From assembly GCF_014805685.1 (NCBI RefSeq), contig NC_060891.1, positions 2,934,001 to 2,998,000 of the forward strand: 64,000 bases of DNA. The letters are read 5' to 3'. The notes beneath the pieces are model-generated. The model searched no databases, was not told the origin of the DNA, and saw nothing but the letters and a program-made list of their open reading frames with translations. The stretch comes from Silurus meridionalis (lineage: Eukaryota > Chordata > Actinopteri > Siluriformes > Siluridae). How positions within the stretch are numbered: the stretch's first letter is position 1; each line of letters opens with the position of its first letter. This document shows positions 1 through 11,390 of this stretch, piece by piece. The translations under genes and the position numbers were made by a program.

Positions 1-275
1 ATAATTGTAATATAGTGTATGTGGTTGTAGTATAGTGCACTGTAGTGTAGTGTGATTGTAGTATAATGTGTATGGTTGTAGTATAGTGCACTGTAGTGTA
101 GTATGATTGTAGTATAATTGTGTAGCTGTAGTATAGCGCACTGTGATGTAGCATGATTGTAGTGTATAGTGTGTATAGTTGCAAAATAGTATAGAATCAT
201 TTGCGGTATTATGATTATAGCATGTTGGAGCGTATGATGTATATACAGTAGCTGTAGTACAGTTTAGTGAGGTGT
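1..275. repeat. Minisatellite, about 51-bp unit, cut by left edge
   Basis: The word GTAGTATAGTGCACTGTAG and near variants recur at about 35, 86 and 136, giving a period of 50-51 bp. Each unit also holds TGATTGTAGTATAAT and TGTATGGTTGTAG. The array decays after about position 200 and its left end lies outside the window. It is noncoding. Confidence 0.8.
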
Positions 276-2289
276 GAGCTGTGTGGCGTGAGCTCATCTT
301 TTATTGTATACATTTTATGTCTAATATATTGAACAAAACAATTCAGGATTGCAGTGTTAAGAGAAGAGAGCTGTCTTTTATCTTTCCTTGACATTTTATC
401 TCCTTATGACAGTGATGTGGTGTCGACTTTTTTTCACCTCCCCTGCTGGCCGTCAGGGAAACTTTTGGGCAGTTGAGAGGCAGGTGTCAGCCATGATGAT
501 GGTGATTGTTGAAAGCGTACAGCTTCCCTTCTTATTATTAGTAAGTGCTCACTAACCCAGCACGGATCTCATCCGCTCTCGATCGAGGGCTCAGCAACAA
601 GAGCTGCCTGGGTAATTTCTGTCCTGTGACAGAGCCCGGGAGGAAATTGCACAGGTGGATAATCGCGTGATTGCGCTCGTCCTTCTGCCCCTCATATTGT
701 GTCACAACACTCTAAACTCCACTTGCTGCCTCCCTCTCGTCCCCCACCCCCCCATCGCCAACAACACCATGCCACGCTCCCTGCCCCTCCTGCCCCTCCC
801 TCCACGGCAATGACAGCGCGGTGAAATTAGATCATCGGCAGCAGAAAGTCGTTTGTTTCCAGTGTCAGCATGTTTTGTTCATTTTGTCCGTGGATTGAAT
901 TATGGTTATGAGACAGGCGTTAATGAATTTATGAGCCTCGAGATGTGTCAGAGAAGCGAGCGCGGGAGGAGAAACTTGAAAGGGGCCAGGAATAGTCGAG
1001 AATAATGGCTTCTTTTTTTCCACACCCGACTTTCTCGCGCTTTGCGTTTTTCGAGCCACATTTTCTGACATTGTGTCCAAATATAATCTCCAGCCAGATG
1101 GTAACTTTCAGAAGGCTGACAAAAGAATCAGGGTTTTTTATTGATCACTCGCTGAAAGAGTGGAGCAAAATGATTCTGGTTCTAGAAAAGAACTGATGTA
1201 ATGCTTAGAGGTTAAAGAAGCGTTTTAGCACATATTTTACCGGTTAGCTAGCTTAAAAAGATGCACAACGTGCAAATTAACAGTATTCGTGCAAGGTATT
1301 GTATTGTTTTCCTGGTACAAAGGAATTAGGTTCAGCATGTGGATCATGAATATGCAGTTTTTTGGGGTTTTTTTTGCATGCGTTTTCTTTTTTTTTCTTG
1401 CGTTTGAATCGACCTTGAAATGATTTATGGTGATTTAACACCAGACAGATTTTGTTTATCGACACCGTGACGGCATCGACGCCCACAGAAGCAATAATCC
1501 GCCCGTGTTTTTGGTTATTTACTGAAAATGGTGCATCAAATTGGATATCTCGACTGCTTGATTTTCCGTGCTTCGCCGCATACGTACGCTGTAAAAGTCG
1601 ATTTTAACCGCCACGTCGTGTTTTAGCGTCGAACGACAACTACATAAATAAATAAATAAAACGATCCTATCGCCGTGCTCACAGACAGAAAGGAGAGATA
1701 AACTAACGTGTACAGTTCTCCAGTCAGTCCTGCCCACGTCTCGCACTTCCCTCCCTTTGTAGACAAACCCCCCCTCTGGTGCCGACTCATATCAGAAGTG
1801 GAAAAAACGGCTGGAGGAGTAGAAGAGGAGGAACAAATAAAATATTGACAAACCGAGAGAAAATGAAAGCCTTTGGCTTCTGAAGAGAAAGAGCAAGAGA
1901 GAGAGGAAGAGGGAGAAAGATGAGTCAAACAGAAGGAAGCCAATGTTCTGGAAGGAATGGATGAAAAAGTGAAGGAAGGAAGTGAGTGAAGAAAGAAAGA
2001 AAAAAGAAAGAAGTAAAGTAGACACATTGTCGCACCAATAGACAGGTTTTTATGATTAATGCGTGCAATCAAAGCAAAGCAGACTTCAAACTGGGCTCTG
2101 GAGGAACTACAGCATCAACCTACGATACGGGAAACCTGATATAACACATCATGTTGTTAATAAAGCAGGAAAAGCGGCTGATCTGAGCATGCAGAGCATT
2201 CTGGGTTATAAATATATTCCTTTGTTCAGTTCTTTTCGTTTAGGCATTATAGGCATAGACATCTTGGCTAAGGGATGTTGCACATATTA
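276..2289. other. Unique intergenic or intronic DNA, no recognisable gene
   Basis: About 2 kb without a recognised gene or mobile element. Positions 480-730 are relatively CpG-containing and complex in sequence and could be conserved noncoding DNA. A purine-rich GA tract lies at about 1800-2010 and gives a long but compositionally biased minus-strand frame. The other short frames here have no recognisable domain. Confidence 0.5.
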
Positions 2290-2500
2290 TTTAAAAAGGG
2301 GACTAAAAGGGGCGCCAAAAATTGTGCACCACAAATATTTTACAAAAATATTTCCTAGATAAATAGTGTAATTATTTGTAGGGGATTCCTGTGAATTTAT
2401 TTTGCATGAAAGATCAAATAATGAAGACAATTTCTCAAAGCCTTCTTTGATATTGTATTTATGAAGGGCACCAAAATGAGTGTACAGGTAATTCCCAAGT
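2290..2500. mobile_element. Possible degenerate Tc1-type end fragment
   Basis: Two direct, imperfect copies of a motif like GGGGCGCCAAAAATTGTG lie at about 2308 and 2465, around a stretch that resembles the end regions of teleost Tc1-like elements as I recall them. There is no transposase frame and no clear terminal inverted repeat. This is weak and could be coincidence. Confidence 0.25.
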
Positions 2501-2559
2501 TACCGTTGTTTAATCTTTTTACGCTGACAATAGGATGTACAAATCTTCCTCCTTGTATG

Positions 2560-2960
2560 ATGCCTCACTCTCGCTAGTTGACAGAGTCCAGGTATCTTGG
2601 TGTTTCGAAGCCCAAATTTAACTAGTTGAGTAGAGACTGGGAGGGTGGAGACTGGATGGGAGGACCCAAATTCAGGATGCGACAAGGTAGGGAGAATACA
2701 GGCTTTAATGGGGCAAAGGCAAAAACAAAGTCCAATAAACAGGACCTTGAAGGGCACTAGGAACTAGGAAGGGCAGAGCAGAAACCAAAAACCAGTCCAG
2801 AGTTCAAAACCAGAGCAGAGCAGAACAGGGGGCAGGAACAGGAGCAGGAGCAGAAGCAGGAACCAGAGCAGGTAGGGTGGCAAGAAAAGTTTCAGGGGCT
2901 AGGAAACCAGAAAGGTAATCTGGCCCTGAGCTAAAGTCTTGGGTGTCCTTAAATACCGGG
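2560..2960. repeat. Probable dispersed repeat, unclassified
   Basis: The text GGACCCAAATTCAGGATGCG, followed by a purine-rich tract of GGCAAAGGCAAAAACAAAGT type and an AAACCAGAGCAG-rich section, resembles a common teleost dispersed repeat. I cannot name its class and see no terminal repeats. Confidence 0.35.
2811..2873. repeat. Short GGAGCA/CAGAGCAG tandem tract
   Basis: About 60 bp of imperfect hexamer-like repeats of AGGAGC and CAGAGC type. It produces an Ala/Pro-rich minus-strand frame (PALVPASAPAPVPAP), which is an artefact of the repeat. Confidence 0.7.
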
Positions 2961-3840
2961 AGGCGGAACATTATACGTACAAAATATTTATGCATTATTA
3001 ACCATGTAACAAACTTTAAAAGAGTTTAGTTGCTCCACTTCAGTTTTCAGAAACAATGCAAAGTCTTGCACTGGAATTTTATTACTGTCCCTGAGACGCG
3101 AATCTCCCGCGTAGACAATACGATCGTATCCTCTGCCACATCCAATGAAAAGAATAGAAGGGCTGCAATAAGCGTGAGGGTATCGTGTAACCGGATAGGC
3201 TCGCGAGCGGCTTGATCACAAAGCCGAAAAATTACACTGAGACACGTCCCTCTTGCAAAGAAACAGATTGGATGTAGTACTTGAGGTTTCTCATCAGGAG
3301 GCTGCTAGACAGCAGAACGAAACAAAATGACTGTTTATTAAATCACGCTACGCCCGGCGGATCTGCTAATGGGAAGAAGCGGTGTGACATCGGGACAGAG
3401 AGAGACGAGCGGCGGTGGCGTTCGCTGCACACTGACCTCAGCCGTGACCTGCTGTCTTCACACCTACCAAAACTAATCTGCGCTTGGCCACGCTCTCTTA
3501 TTTATTTATTTAATCTCTCCTGGTTGATACTTTATGTAGGAATATGTGGTGTAACCATTTGGGGGGACTATTCACCATAAATCTAACATGGTCCAGGAGC
3601 ATGAAATGGTTAATATACAAAAATATTTTTAATGTTATATTATAATTAGACAGTGCCTGTGAATTAGCATGTTTTTTTTTAGAGACTCATACACGTTTCT
3701 TTTGTTTCTGTGCACCAAACCAGGCAATTTAACGCTATAAAGATTTGCTTTTTAACAAACAAACATATAAATGTTCAGACGTTCTACTTTTTTTCACTGA
3801 GAAATCCTCCCTTATCATGAAGAACAGACAGTTCGTTTTC
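2961..3840. other. Unique DNA with no recognised feature
   Basis: No gene or repeat family recognised. Positions 3060-3480 carry scattered CpGs and two frames of 60-100 codons without recognisable domains. Confidence 0.5.
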
Positions 3841-3844
3841 CGAA

Positions 3845-4008
3845 ACATTCAGTCAGACAGACAGATAGATAGATAGACCACCAGCCAGTCACACAGACAG
3901 CTAGACAACCAGACAGATAGATAGACCGCTAGCCAGTCAGAGAGACAGCCAGAGATACAGATAGACAACCAGACTGATAGACAGCCATCCAGACAGACAG
4001 TTAGTTTA
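3845..4008. repeat. Compound CAGA/GATA tetranucleotide array
   Basis: Imperfect runs of CAGA and GATA are interspersed with CCAGCCAGTCA-like words that recur about every 60-70 bp. The array is therefore a microsatellite with some longer-period structure. Confidence 0.8.
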
Positions 4009-4420
4009 GAGGTCAAACCTAAGAAAAATTAAATATCAGTAAATAAGAAGCAAGTCCACTTAATGATCTTTGTTGTGGAAAAGTTTGGATCCTATCATAT
4101 CCATCACACAGTGAACAAGTGCAAGGGGAAAAAAATATTTTGTTCTACTTTCCTGCAAAAGCTGATCAGATCGACTTTGAGTGCTTTGTCACAGCTCAGT
4201 TTTCGCGAATGCAACCTCACACCATGAAATTCAAACCACAGTTACTTCATATTTACATTCAACCAAACCATCTACTTAAAGTCTGTTCAAGACAAAGAAC
4301 GAGGTAAGATGCTAATATTTATCATGAGCAACAGGTGATACTAATTACCTACCATAGGGGCAACATTTACAGGACCAGGAAGCATTTACCATATATGGGA
4401 AAGTAGCTAGCTAGCTAGAT
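4009..4420. other. Unique DNA with no recognised feature
   Basis: AT-rich stretch without a recognised repeat or gene. A short run of TAGC repeats lies at about 4404-4419. Confidence 0.5.
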
Positions 4421-4462
4421 TTCTTTATTGTTATTGCACAGAGTACAATGAAAATAGGTTTC

Positions 4463-4860
4463 ACGGGGCTGCTGGATGTGAGACACATGGCGATTTACCA
4501 CCTTCCACTTGAGGATGCCCCACAGGTGCTTATTAGGGTTCAGGTCTGGAGACATACTTGGCAACTCCATAACATTCACTTTCCACTTCCTCACCAAGAC
4601 AATTGTCATTTTGTCGGTGTGTTTTAGGTCGTTATTATGTAAAAAAAACGGCCCAGTTTCTGAAGGGAACGCATCATGTTCTGCTTCAGATCCATGTTTC
4701 CCTTAATGACCTGAACCTCTCCAGTACCAGCAGCACTCATGCAGCCCCGGACCATGATGCTACCACCACCATGCTTGACTGTAGGCAAGACAATTTTCTT
4801 GGTTCTCTTCACCAGGGCGTCACCACACATGCTGGACAATAACTGAGCCAAAACAAGTTT
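4463..4860 (-). pseudogene. Tc1-like transposase, C-terminal half, broken
   Basis: On the minus strand the DDE catalytic part of a Tc1/mariner transposase can be read in two displaced frames. The first (about 4860 to 4630) has PTVKHGGGSIMVRGCMSAAG followed by QVIKGNMD. The second (about 4605 to 4463) has VRKWKVNVMELPSMSPDLNP, then HLWGILKWKV. The order matches the Tc1 family: HGGGSIM...WGC core, then the SPDLNPIEHLW motif carrying the catalytic Glu. Here IE has become NK, so the catalytic residue appears lost. The FQHDNDPKH block that should lie between the two parts is missing at a frameshift or deletion near 4610-4640, and the N-terminal DNA-binding domain is absent. Homology ends near 4463 at a junction with a TTTATTG(T/C)-type tail at about 4424-4459. 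This is a dead copy. Family assignment is firm; the named subfamily is unknown. Confidence 0.85.
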
Positions 4861-4867
4861 ATATTGA

Positions 4868-5130
4868 TCTGTTACTTTCACTTGAGCTAGGAGACCCAAA
4901 CCTGTTCCAGCATGACAATGCGACGGTGCACAAAGCTAGCTCTATGAAGATATGCTTCACATGTAGTTGAAGTGGAACGTCTCCTAATATAGAACCCTGA
5001 CCTCCATGCTATTGATCACCGTTAAAAATGAATGTGAACGCTGATGACATCCCAGGCCTCCTCACCTCACCTCCATCAGTACTAACACCACTTTACAACA
5101 CCCTTGTGGCTGAATGAGCAGAAGCTTTAA
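4868..5130 (+). mobile_element. LPRRVE-type Tc1 MITE, truncated copy
   Basis: Reads GDPNLFQHDNATVHKASSM in the plus frame, then a stop. Degenerate sequence follows that matches the other copies (CCTCCTCACCTCACCTCCATCAG; CCTTGTGGCTGAATGAGC). Both ends are missing, and it directly follows the antisense Tc1 pseudogene. This copy and those listed below define the commonest repeat family in the window. Confidence 0.75.
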
Positions 5131-5703
5131 TTGTCCAGGTTTAAGAATGACAACCAATCAGAATAAAGAGGAGGACTAGAAGAGGACTATTTACTCACTA
5201 CTTACTCAAATGTAAGTAGTAACAAGTCTGTGATCTTGGAAATAAATAGAAATTGTGATTTAGTGAAATTTAATTGTATGTATTTTTTTAAAGCTCGGCT
5301 TTAGAGCTCCACCCGAGCATGAAATAAAAAAAATCATTACGTGCGAATTTCTCTGCAAAATGTCATTATGCAAAGCATGGCTCGCTTCACAAACTCGGCC
5401 CTACAGGAAGGAAACAAACGGCTCCATTAGGAGTGATTGAGAATGAATAAACTCCTGGGCTGATTATAAATATGGAGAACATCACTTTAGATGTGAGTTC
5501 ACAGTTATTAAGGGAAGCAGGGGTCAGGCGGCGTGGCGTAGCCTGATGGGGATGTGACGCTGCTTCGCTCGATCGAGGCAGGCAGTGAGTCAAATAGGTT
5601 TAAGGCTTGGGGTTGCTATGGTAACTGAATAACCTAGCTGATAACCTCAAATAAAACGAAAAGATGAAACTACGAGGGTTTGGTATGAGGGTGTATGGGC
5701 TCT

Positions 5704-5735
5704 CACACCCACACACACACACACACACACACACA
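5704..5735. repeat. (CA)n microsatellite
   Basis: About 16 uninterrupted CA dinucleotides. Confidence 0.9.
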
Positions 5736-6026
5736 ATTTCAATCATCACTGAAAAGTGATTGATGAAATAGAGAGATAGATCTACACAATTACAAAAAAA
5801 AACAATTTATTCAATAGACTAGAATAAACTACTTGCAAATAAGAATAAAAGTGAAACTTTTTTAGTTACGAGAAGGACAAAAACTAAAAGGATAAAAAAA
5901 AAACACTATTTACAACAGGAACTGTATCTAGAAATAGCTAAATAATATAGTCAGTTAAAAAATCCTCAAAAACAGTTGATTTGGCAGCTTTTCAGCACAA
6001 AAGTCCTAGAGTGCTGTCCTTTTCAG

Positions 6027-6052
6027 TAAATAAATAAATAAATAAATAAATA
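6027..6052. repeat. (TAAA)n microsatellite
   Basis: Six TAAA units in an AT-rich background. Confidence 0.85.
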
Positions 6053-6705
6053 TTTGTAAAACAAACACATTGCGTTACAGTTTATAGTTGTGTATATAAA
6101 TTAGCGACAGGAATTATTTCATTAATAACTCAAATTATTAAATGAAAGGCGACAATAAACGGCTAAAAAGTATAGACCTTTATTATTATGAAGTTAACCA
6201 AAATGGCACTTGGCACCCAGTCAATAAAAATACAAATGTGTACATACATAAAAAAAAGTCCTATGAGAATGCTAATGTTGTGATTTGTGGTGAGAGCAGG
6301 GAGGAGGTCGAGATGAGCCTGGAGAGCTGGAGATAGATGCTGGAGAGAAAGAGAATATAAGTCAGTAGGAGCGAGATGGACATGAAGGTGGATGAGAGGG
6401 AGTACCCGGAGTCGACTGTGAGAAGTGATGGACGGTGTGAGGTAAAGAGTGCAGACAGGGTGGAGTGGGAAAATGAACGATTTCAGTTACAAACAAAATT
6501 AAATAAATGAAAAGCATAAAAATAACATAAAATCATTAGCTGTTTAATTTAATTAGCAACAGAAACTAACCTGCTTTACAGGCTTTTATTACAACACGGA
6601 ATTTACAGATAAACAGCTGTAAATTATAACCTCGTTCATTAATAACGCACAAAAAAAAGATTTTAAATAATAATAATAAATCAACAACAATAATAAAAGT
6701 GGAAA

Positions 6706-6790
6706 CAAGAAAGAAAGAATATATACAGAAAGAGACAAAGAAAAGAAAGAAAGAAAGAAAGAAAAGAAAGAAAGAAAGAATATATACAGA

Positions 6791-6861
<71 letters not shown>

Positions 6862-6921
6862 ATATATACAATAAGAAAAGAAAGAAGAAAGAAAGAAAAA
6901 AGAAAGAATATATACAGAAAG

Positions 6922-6960
<39 letters not shown>

Positions 6961-7170
6961 AAAGAAAAAGAAAGAAAGAAAGAAAGAATATATACAGAAA
7001 GAGAAAGAAAGAAAAAGAAAGAATATACAGAAAGAAAGAAAATATGCAAAAGAAAAAAAGAAAGAATATATACAGAAAGAGAAATACAGTAAGAAAGAAA
7101 GAAAGAAAGAGAAGAAAGAAAGAATGCAAAAAGAAAAAGAAAAAAAGAAAGAAAGAATATATACAGAAAG

Positions 7171-7221
<51 letters not shown>

Positions 7222-7293
7222 ATATATACAAATAGAAAAAGAAAGAAAAAAGAGAGAAAGAATATATACAGAAAGAGAAATAAAGTAAGAAAG
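6706..7293. repeat. Compound (GAAA)n polypurine satellite with AATATATACAG spacers
   Basis: About 590 bp almost wholly purine on the plus strand. GAAA runs are broken by the word AATATATACAGAAAGAG or close variants about ten times (near 6718, 6778, 6860, 6907, 6987, 7023, 7064, 7157, 7221 and 7261) at irregular spacing of 35-95 bp. Long Lys/Glu/Arg frames on the plus strand and Phe/Ser/Leu frames on the minus strand are artefacts of this composition. Confidence 0.95.
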
Positions 7294-8234
7294 AAAACAG
7301 TTTGTTGTATCACTTACAAAAGTAAAATGCACTAACATGCAAAAAAAAAGCTTGAAACAAAGTTTATACCTGTACACTGTACAGCATGTTTTACACACAC
7401 ACACGTGAAGAGAAACGTACCTCTAGATGGCTAAAAAGCAGAGGTCACCCATCACTACCATGTTAGCAAATTGCTCTTACTGAAAACAAAGAGTTTTTCA
7501 GGCCTCTGCATTTGAGTGAAAAAATGAATTCTCTTCTTCAACACACTACCTTGTTGTTGATCACTGCACCCGCCAAAATGATTGCTTACTATAATCTGAA
7601 CACCATATGGTTTCACATCCCTGACACATTCATCCAACCATTCCTGTTTTCCAAAATGAATCTTGAATGCTTTTTGCGTTGCGATCCTGCATCCTGTTGG
7701 TGTGCGCGACTCGTCCTTGGTAGACGGCGCTGCTAATTGGCATCACACGTCTCGAGAGTCAAAGAGAGAGAGACGCTTGTTAATCATGTCACTTCCGGTA
7801 TCAGAAAATTGACAGCGCCTCTTTGATGAAGATGCATTTCCTTTTCTTTTTTTCTTCTTCTCCGGCTCACATCAAACAAGATCGGTTTGATCATCACCCC
7901 CCCCCCTTCTCGCTAGTCCTCCATGCTTGCCGGGCCTGACTGCTAACGTGGCTTTGAAGTGAGATGGATTTTTGGCGTAATTTAGCGCTTTGTTCCCGGA
8001 AACTACAAAGAAATCGCTTCTGTAGCAGCGACGGGAACGTGATTGTCACAGCCGTATCGGGAAAATAACGTTCCGCAAAATGTCCATTACGCCTTGCGTT
8101 ACAGTTTAATGTGGTTGATCACAAAAAAAATCCACAAAAAAGACTTGATGTTTGCGCTCGTTTCCATGCCTTGAAGTATTCGCTAGTATTTAAATAATGA
8201 AATCGATCACATGATAATGGCAAAGAAATATAGT
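7294..8234. other. Unique DNA with no recognised gene
   Basis: No recognised repeat. A run of ten C lies at about 7898-7907, and moderately CpG-containing sequence at about 7680-8100. The short frames have no recognisable domain. Confidence 0.5.
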
Positions 8235-8472
8235 TATGGACGTCTTTTCCGGGTGGTTCTTTCCTAAACTGTTCCCACAAAGTTGGACGTCTTTGGAGCC
8301 GGTAGCATGACATTTTCTCTTTACTTGAACTAGGAGACCCAAACCTGTTCCAGCATGACAATGCCCCTGCACACAAACCCAGCTCCATAAAGATATGGTT
8401 TACATGGATTGGAGTGAAAGATCTCCTGCTATAGAGGTTTGATCTCAACCCTACTGGACATTACTCATCATT
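8235..8472 (+). mobile_element. LPRRVE-type Tc1 MITE, 3'-truncated
   Basis: Starts in the leading half of the element (GTGGTTCTTTCCTAAACTG, then CACAAAGTTGG). It reads LFQHDNAPAHKPSSIKIWFT, then GVKDLLL and a stop. DLNPTGH follows in a shifted context before homology is lost. The outer ends are missing. Confidence 0.8.
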
Positions 8473-10083
8473 ATTTAATACTGCAATGTTGTATTTCTTG
8501 AATCGGCTGCAATTGGTCGAGGTTGCCCCCTGTCTCACTTCCCCCTTGATCACGTGCGAGCTAGCTCAGCACTTCCTGCAGAGTACGTGCCCATCATCGT
8601 TAGGCCCGGCCAGCAAAGCAGCTGCTTCATGACATTAGAAAGCCCATCTGTTACCTGCTCATCACATCAGCACGGCTTCGTTCCTACCCCGGAGTGACGA
8701 ACGGCTGAGCACTCAACACCCTGCAGCAAATCCGAGGTTTTCCACCATCCCGCAATTCCTTATTATTTGTCCGGATGGGAGTGCACAAGCGTTTTATTTG
8801 ATCGCACCGAGACGTCATGCCAAACGTTTCGTCTTCGTATCGGCTTCTTGTTTCACAGCCTCATATCACAGAGGCACATTAAAACTGAAAAGGTATGATA
8901 ATGAACCTGCAAATGGCCCTTCGCCGCACTAAATCAATTCTTTTCTGGCGCTGCGATGGATTCTTTAAGTGGAATTATGTGCGCCTGGTCGCTCGCACTG
9001 TTTCACTGTTTTCATCGTGATCGAGCTTCTTCCTGTCACAATGATGAAATAAAAAAAAACAAGCGTGGTGATTCATTCGGCCACGGGTCAATGTGCCGCG
9101 AGCCATGTGAAGAGTGTGAGGCTGAAATCGAACGAGTCGGATGGACAGCATCCACTCCTCGCGCCCTGAAATTGATCCTTCCACACATTGTTTTCAGGAC
9201 AAGATTCCAGAACACGCTGCTTAATTTCTTGTTTTTGGGCTACGCTCATTCATCAGCCACCACGGCTCGTGTAGCTCTGTGTTCTGAGGTTGTGAGGTCT
9301 GAATAGGGTTAGATGATCCATTAGTGTCATGTATTGAGCGGGGAGCAGATACAAGTGCACTTATTCCTTTTAATTGAAAGCAGCAACATAGAAGAGCTAA
9401 TTTAAACTGAAACAAAACAGCAAGTATCAATAAAACATGAGCATGGAAGCTGAAATGCATTAGAAATCACAAGAATGTTGCATATATACAGGTGTATATC
9501 CAGGTACTAATCAAGAGTTACATGTGCGATTAGTGACAGGTGGCAGTCATGTGATGGTGCAGTGAATGATGGGAATCATAGTCTACGTCTATATGCCTGA
9601 CAACTCGAAAGCAGACTAGCTGGATTTCTTTTCTAACAGCAGCCCTGCTTCCAAACTTATAAAAGGAAAAAAACACACCTGTAAATCACACATTTTATAA
9701 TATCGTTGTTTCTATAGTAAACTATTAAGATTGGCTTCTGTAGTTGCTTAATCTAATCCTACTCATACATTTGGCAGGAAAAAACCCTCAAGAGTTTTTC
9801 CACCACAAGAAAGTCTTCATGTCAGGTCAAGTCAAGATATTGTACTCATAAGTCTAGTATTGTGTAGCGACAAGGCAGGTTGGTAACATAAACAATGACC
9901 TGAAGGATGTTTTGCAGACATTATGAAATGGAAAAAAATCTGTCATCATGCAGGGAACACAAAACGCTTTATGACATGTTTTCATGAGAAAGTAATTTGG
10001 CTTCACATCTTGCTCCATGACTGTGCACTTTGCCGATTATTAGCCTTTAAAAAAAAAAAAACAGACCCTCCAAACATTAGATC
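8473..10083. other. Unique DNA, CpG-containing left half
   Basis: No recognised gene or repeat over 1.6 kb. Positions 8520-9320 are more complex and CpG-bearing than the surroundings and hold a 116-codon plus frame at 8956-9306 with no recognisable domain. This block is a candidate conserved noncoding region. Positions 9321-10083 are AT-rich. Confidence 0.5.
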
Positions 10084-10091
10084 TCTTACAC

Positions 10092-10269
10092 CTGGGGTGT
10101 CTAATCTTTTCCACAATGGGCCAGTATGGGTGCAGGTTTTCATTCCAACCAATTAAGGGCCACACCTGAAAGTCATTGGAAATAAAAATCATTAGATTTG
10201 AACAGGTAGAATTTGGTGTCGACCTGCTTGGTTGGAATGATAATCTGTGGAAATGATTGGACACCCCTG
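10092..10269. mobile_element. hAT-type foldback MITE, 178 bp
   Basis: The ends are inverted: CTGGGGTGTCTAATC on the left, and the complement of GATTGGACACCCCTG on the right. They are flanked by near-identical octamers (TCTTACAC and CCTTACAT, 6 of 8 matching), the 8-bp duplication expected of hAT elements. Inside, TCATTCCAACCAA near 10139 pairs with TTGGTTGGAATGA near 10228, so most of the element can fold into one imperfect hairpin. It has no coding capacity and would have needed a transposase supplied in trans. Confidence 0.85.
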
Positions 10270-11390
10270 CCTTACATCAAAGGTCTCCAACCATCATTAC
10301 AAACCAATACCGGGGGCTGTGGAAGGTTCTGGGGAAAAATGTCAGATGAGTTTTAGAGCCACTATCTAAATTTACATACAATGCAACTTGTATAAAACTT
10401 GATTTTTCTTTAGTGAAGTAGAAGAGAAAGACAAAAAAATTACAGTGAGAACAGTGGAACAGCTACTGACAGTATTCACAATGGCTCTATGGTGGACATG
10501 CCACATATTCTAACGTTGCTAATTCTCACATGTAAAAACAAACGTGGCTTCAGTGATTCACCTTCAGAGGCTGCTCTTGTAATGACTTGTAAGGACCGGA
10601 GGCCGGAAAAACTATCGGTATGGATTTCTGCCAGTAGCCAATTTTCCAGCAATCAACTATCGGCTACGATTATTCTGCAAAACTATTGAATCAGTCGACC
10701 TCTAATCTCTAATCTCAACTCCCTGGCCCCCGCACATACCCCAGCGCCATGTCCATGAGAAACACACTGGTCCATGTACAAAAAAAATTGCCCTCTGCCT
10801 TACACAAGAAGTACTTGTTCACCTATGTAAGTTCACCTCCAGTATGCCTAGTGAATGAAGAACCAGAGGAAAGTTCGTATTTGGATTTTCTACTTTCATA
10901 AACCAAATCCTTTATTCGATCGTACATTCTGTATTAAAATGTTCAGTTTAAATCGAAACTGTTCCAGGGCTTATCTATATATAAAACTGGATGCACAAGT
11001 ATTTGCTTGTGGATATGTAACCAAAAACTTTTTATCATTTCACCCGAAGTGGAACAATCATAAAACTGGAAGTAGAATGCTGCATGCAAAAGGGAAAAAT
11101 AAATAAAGGCACCTATTTAAATAATACAATTCCTTGTATTATTCTTGTATCATTATACAAACCACAAATGGAAGCAGGTTACTGATCTGAAATTCCAACT
11201 CCCAGGATTTTTTAGGCATTTAAACAGTGTCTTATATCAAGTCTGTTGAGATGTAAAGCATCATTACTTTCTTACGACTACTACTTTAATTTCCCTTCTA
11301 GTGTGATTTTATATGTTGATCTGATTATACTGGCTATGCCTTTGGTTGAACTCGTAAAAAAATCCCAGACCATTTTCACACCTGTTAGCC
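10270..11390. other. Mostly unique DNA
   Basis: No gene recognised. A possible hAT-like fragment is listed separately at 10600-10712. The 83-codon plus frame at 10855-11106 has no recognisable domain. Confidence 0.5.
10600..10712. mobile_element. Possible hAT-like MITE end fragment
   Basis: AACTATCGGTATGG...CAACTATCGGCTACG leads into CAGTCGACCTCTAA. This resembles the ATCGGT-rich MITEs of teleosts that end in (A)TCGGTCGACCTCTA as I recall them. No second end or target duplication is seen. Confidence 0.4.

Larger units (their letters stand above)
5131..6705. other. Unique AT-rich DNA with simple repeats
   Basis: No gene recognised. It contains a (CA)n run at about 5704-5735 and a (TAAA)n run at about 6027-6052. 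Short frames such as that at 6142-6336 lack known domains. Confidence 0.5.

Noticed and set aside
1623..2072. 149-codon minus frame at the left end
   Set aside because: It is Ser/Phe/Leu-rich because it crosses a GA-rich tract. No recognisable domain or splice context.
6566..7404. Long Phe/Ser/Leu-rich minus frames (up to 271 codons) and a Lys/Glu/Arg-rich plus frame
   Set aside because: They are translations of the (GAAA)n satellite and have no normal protein composition.
8119..8448. 109-codon minus frame
   Set aside because: It is antisense to the LPRRVE-type MITE, whose coding remnant lies on the plus strand.
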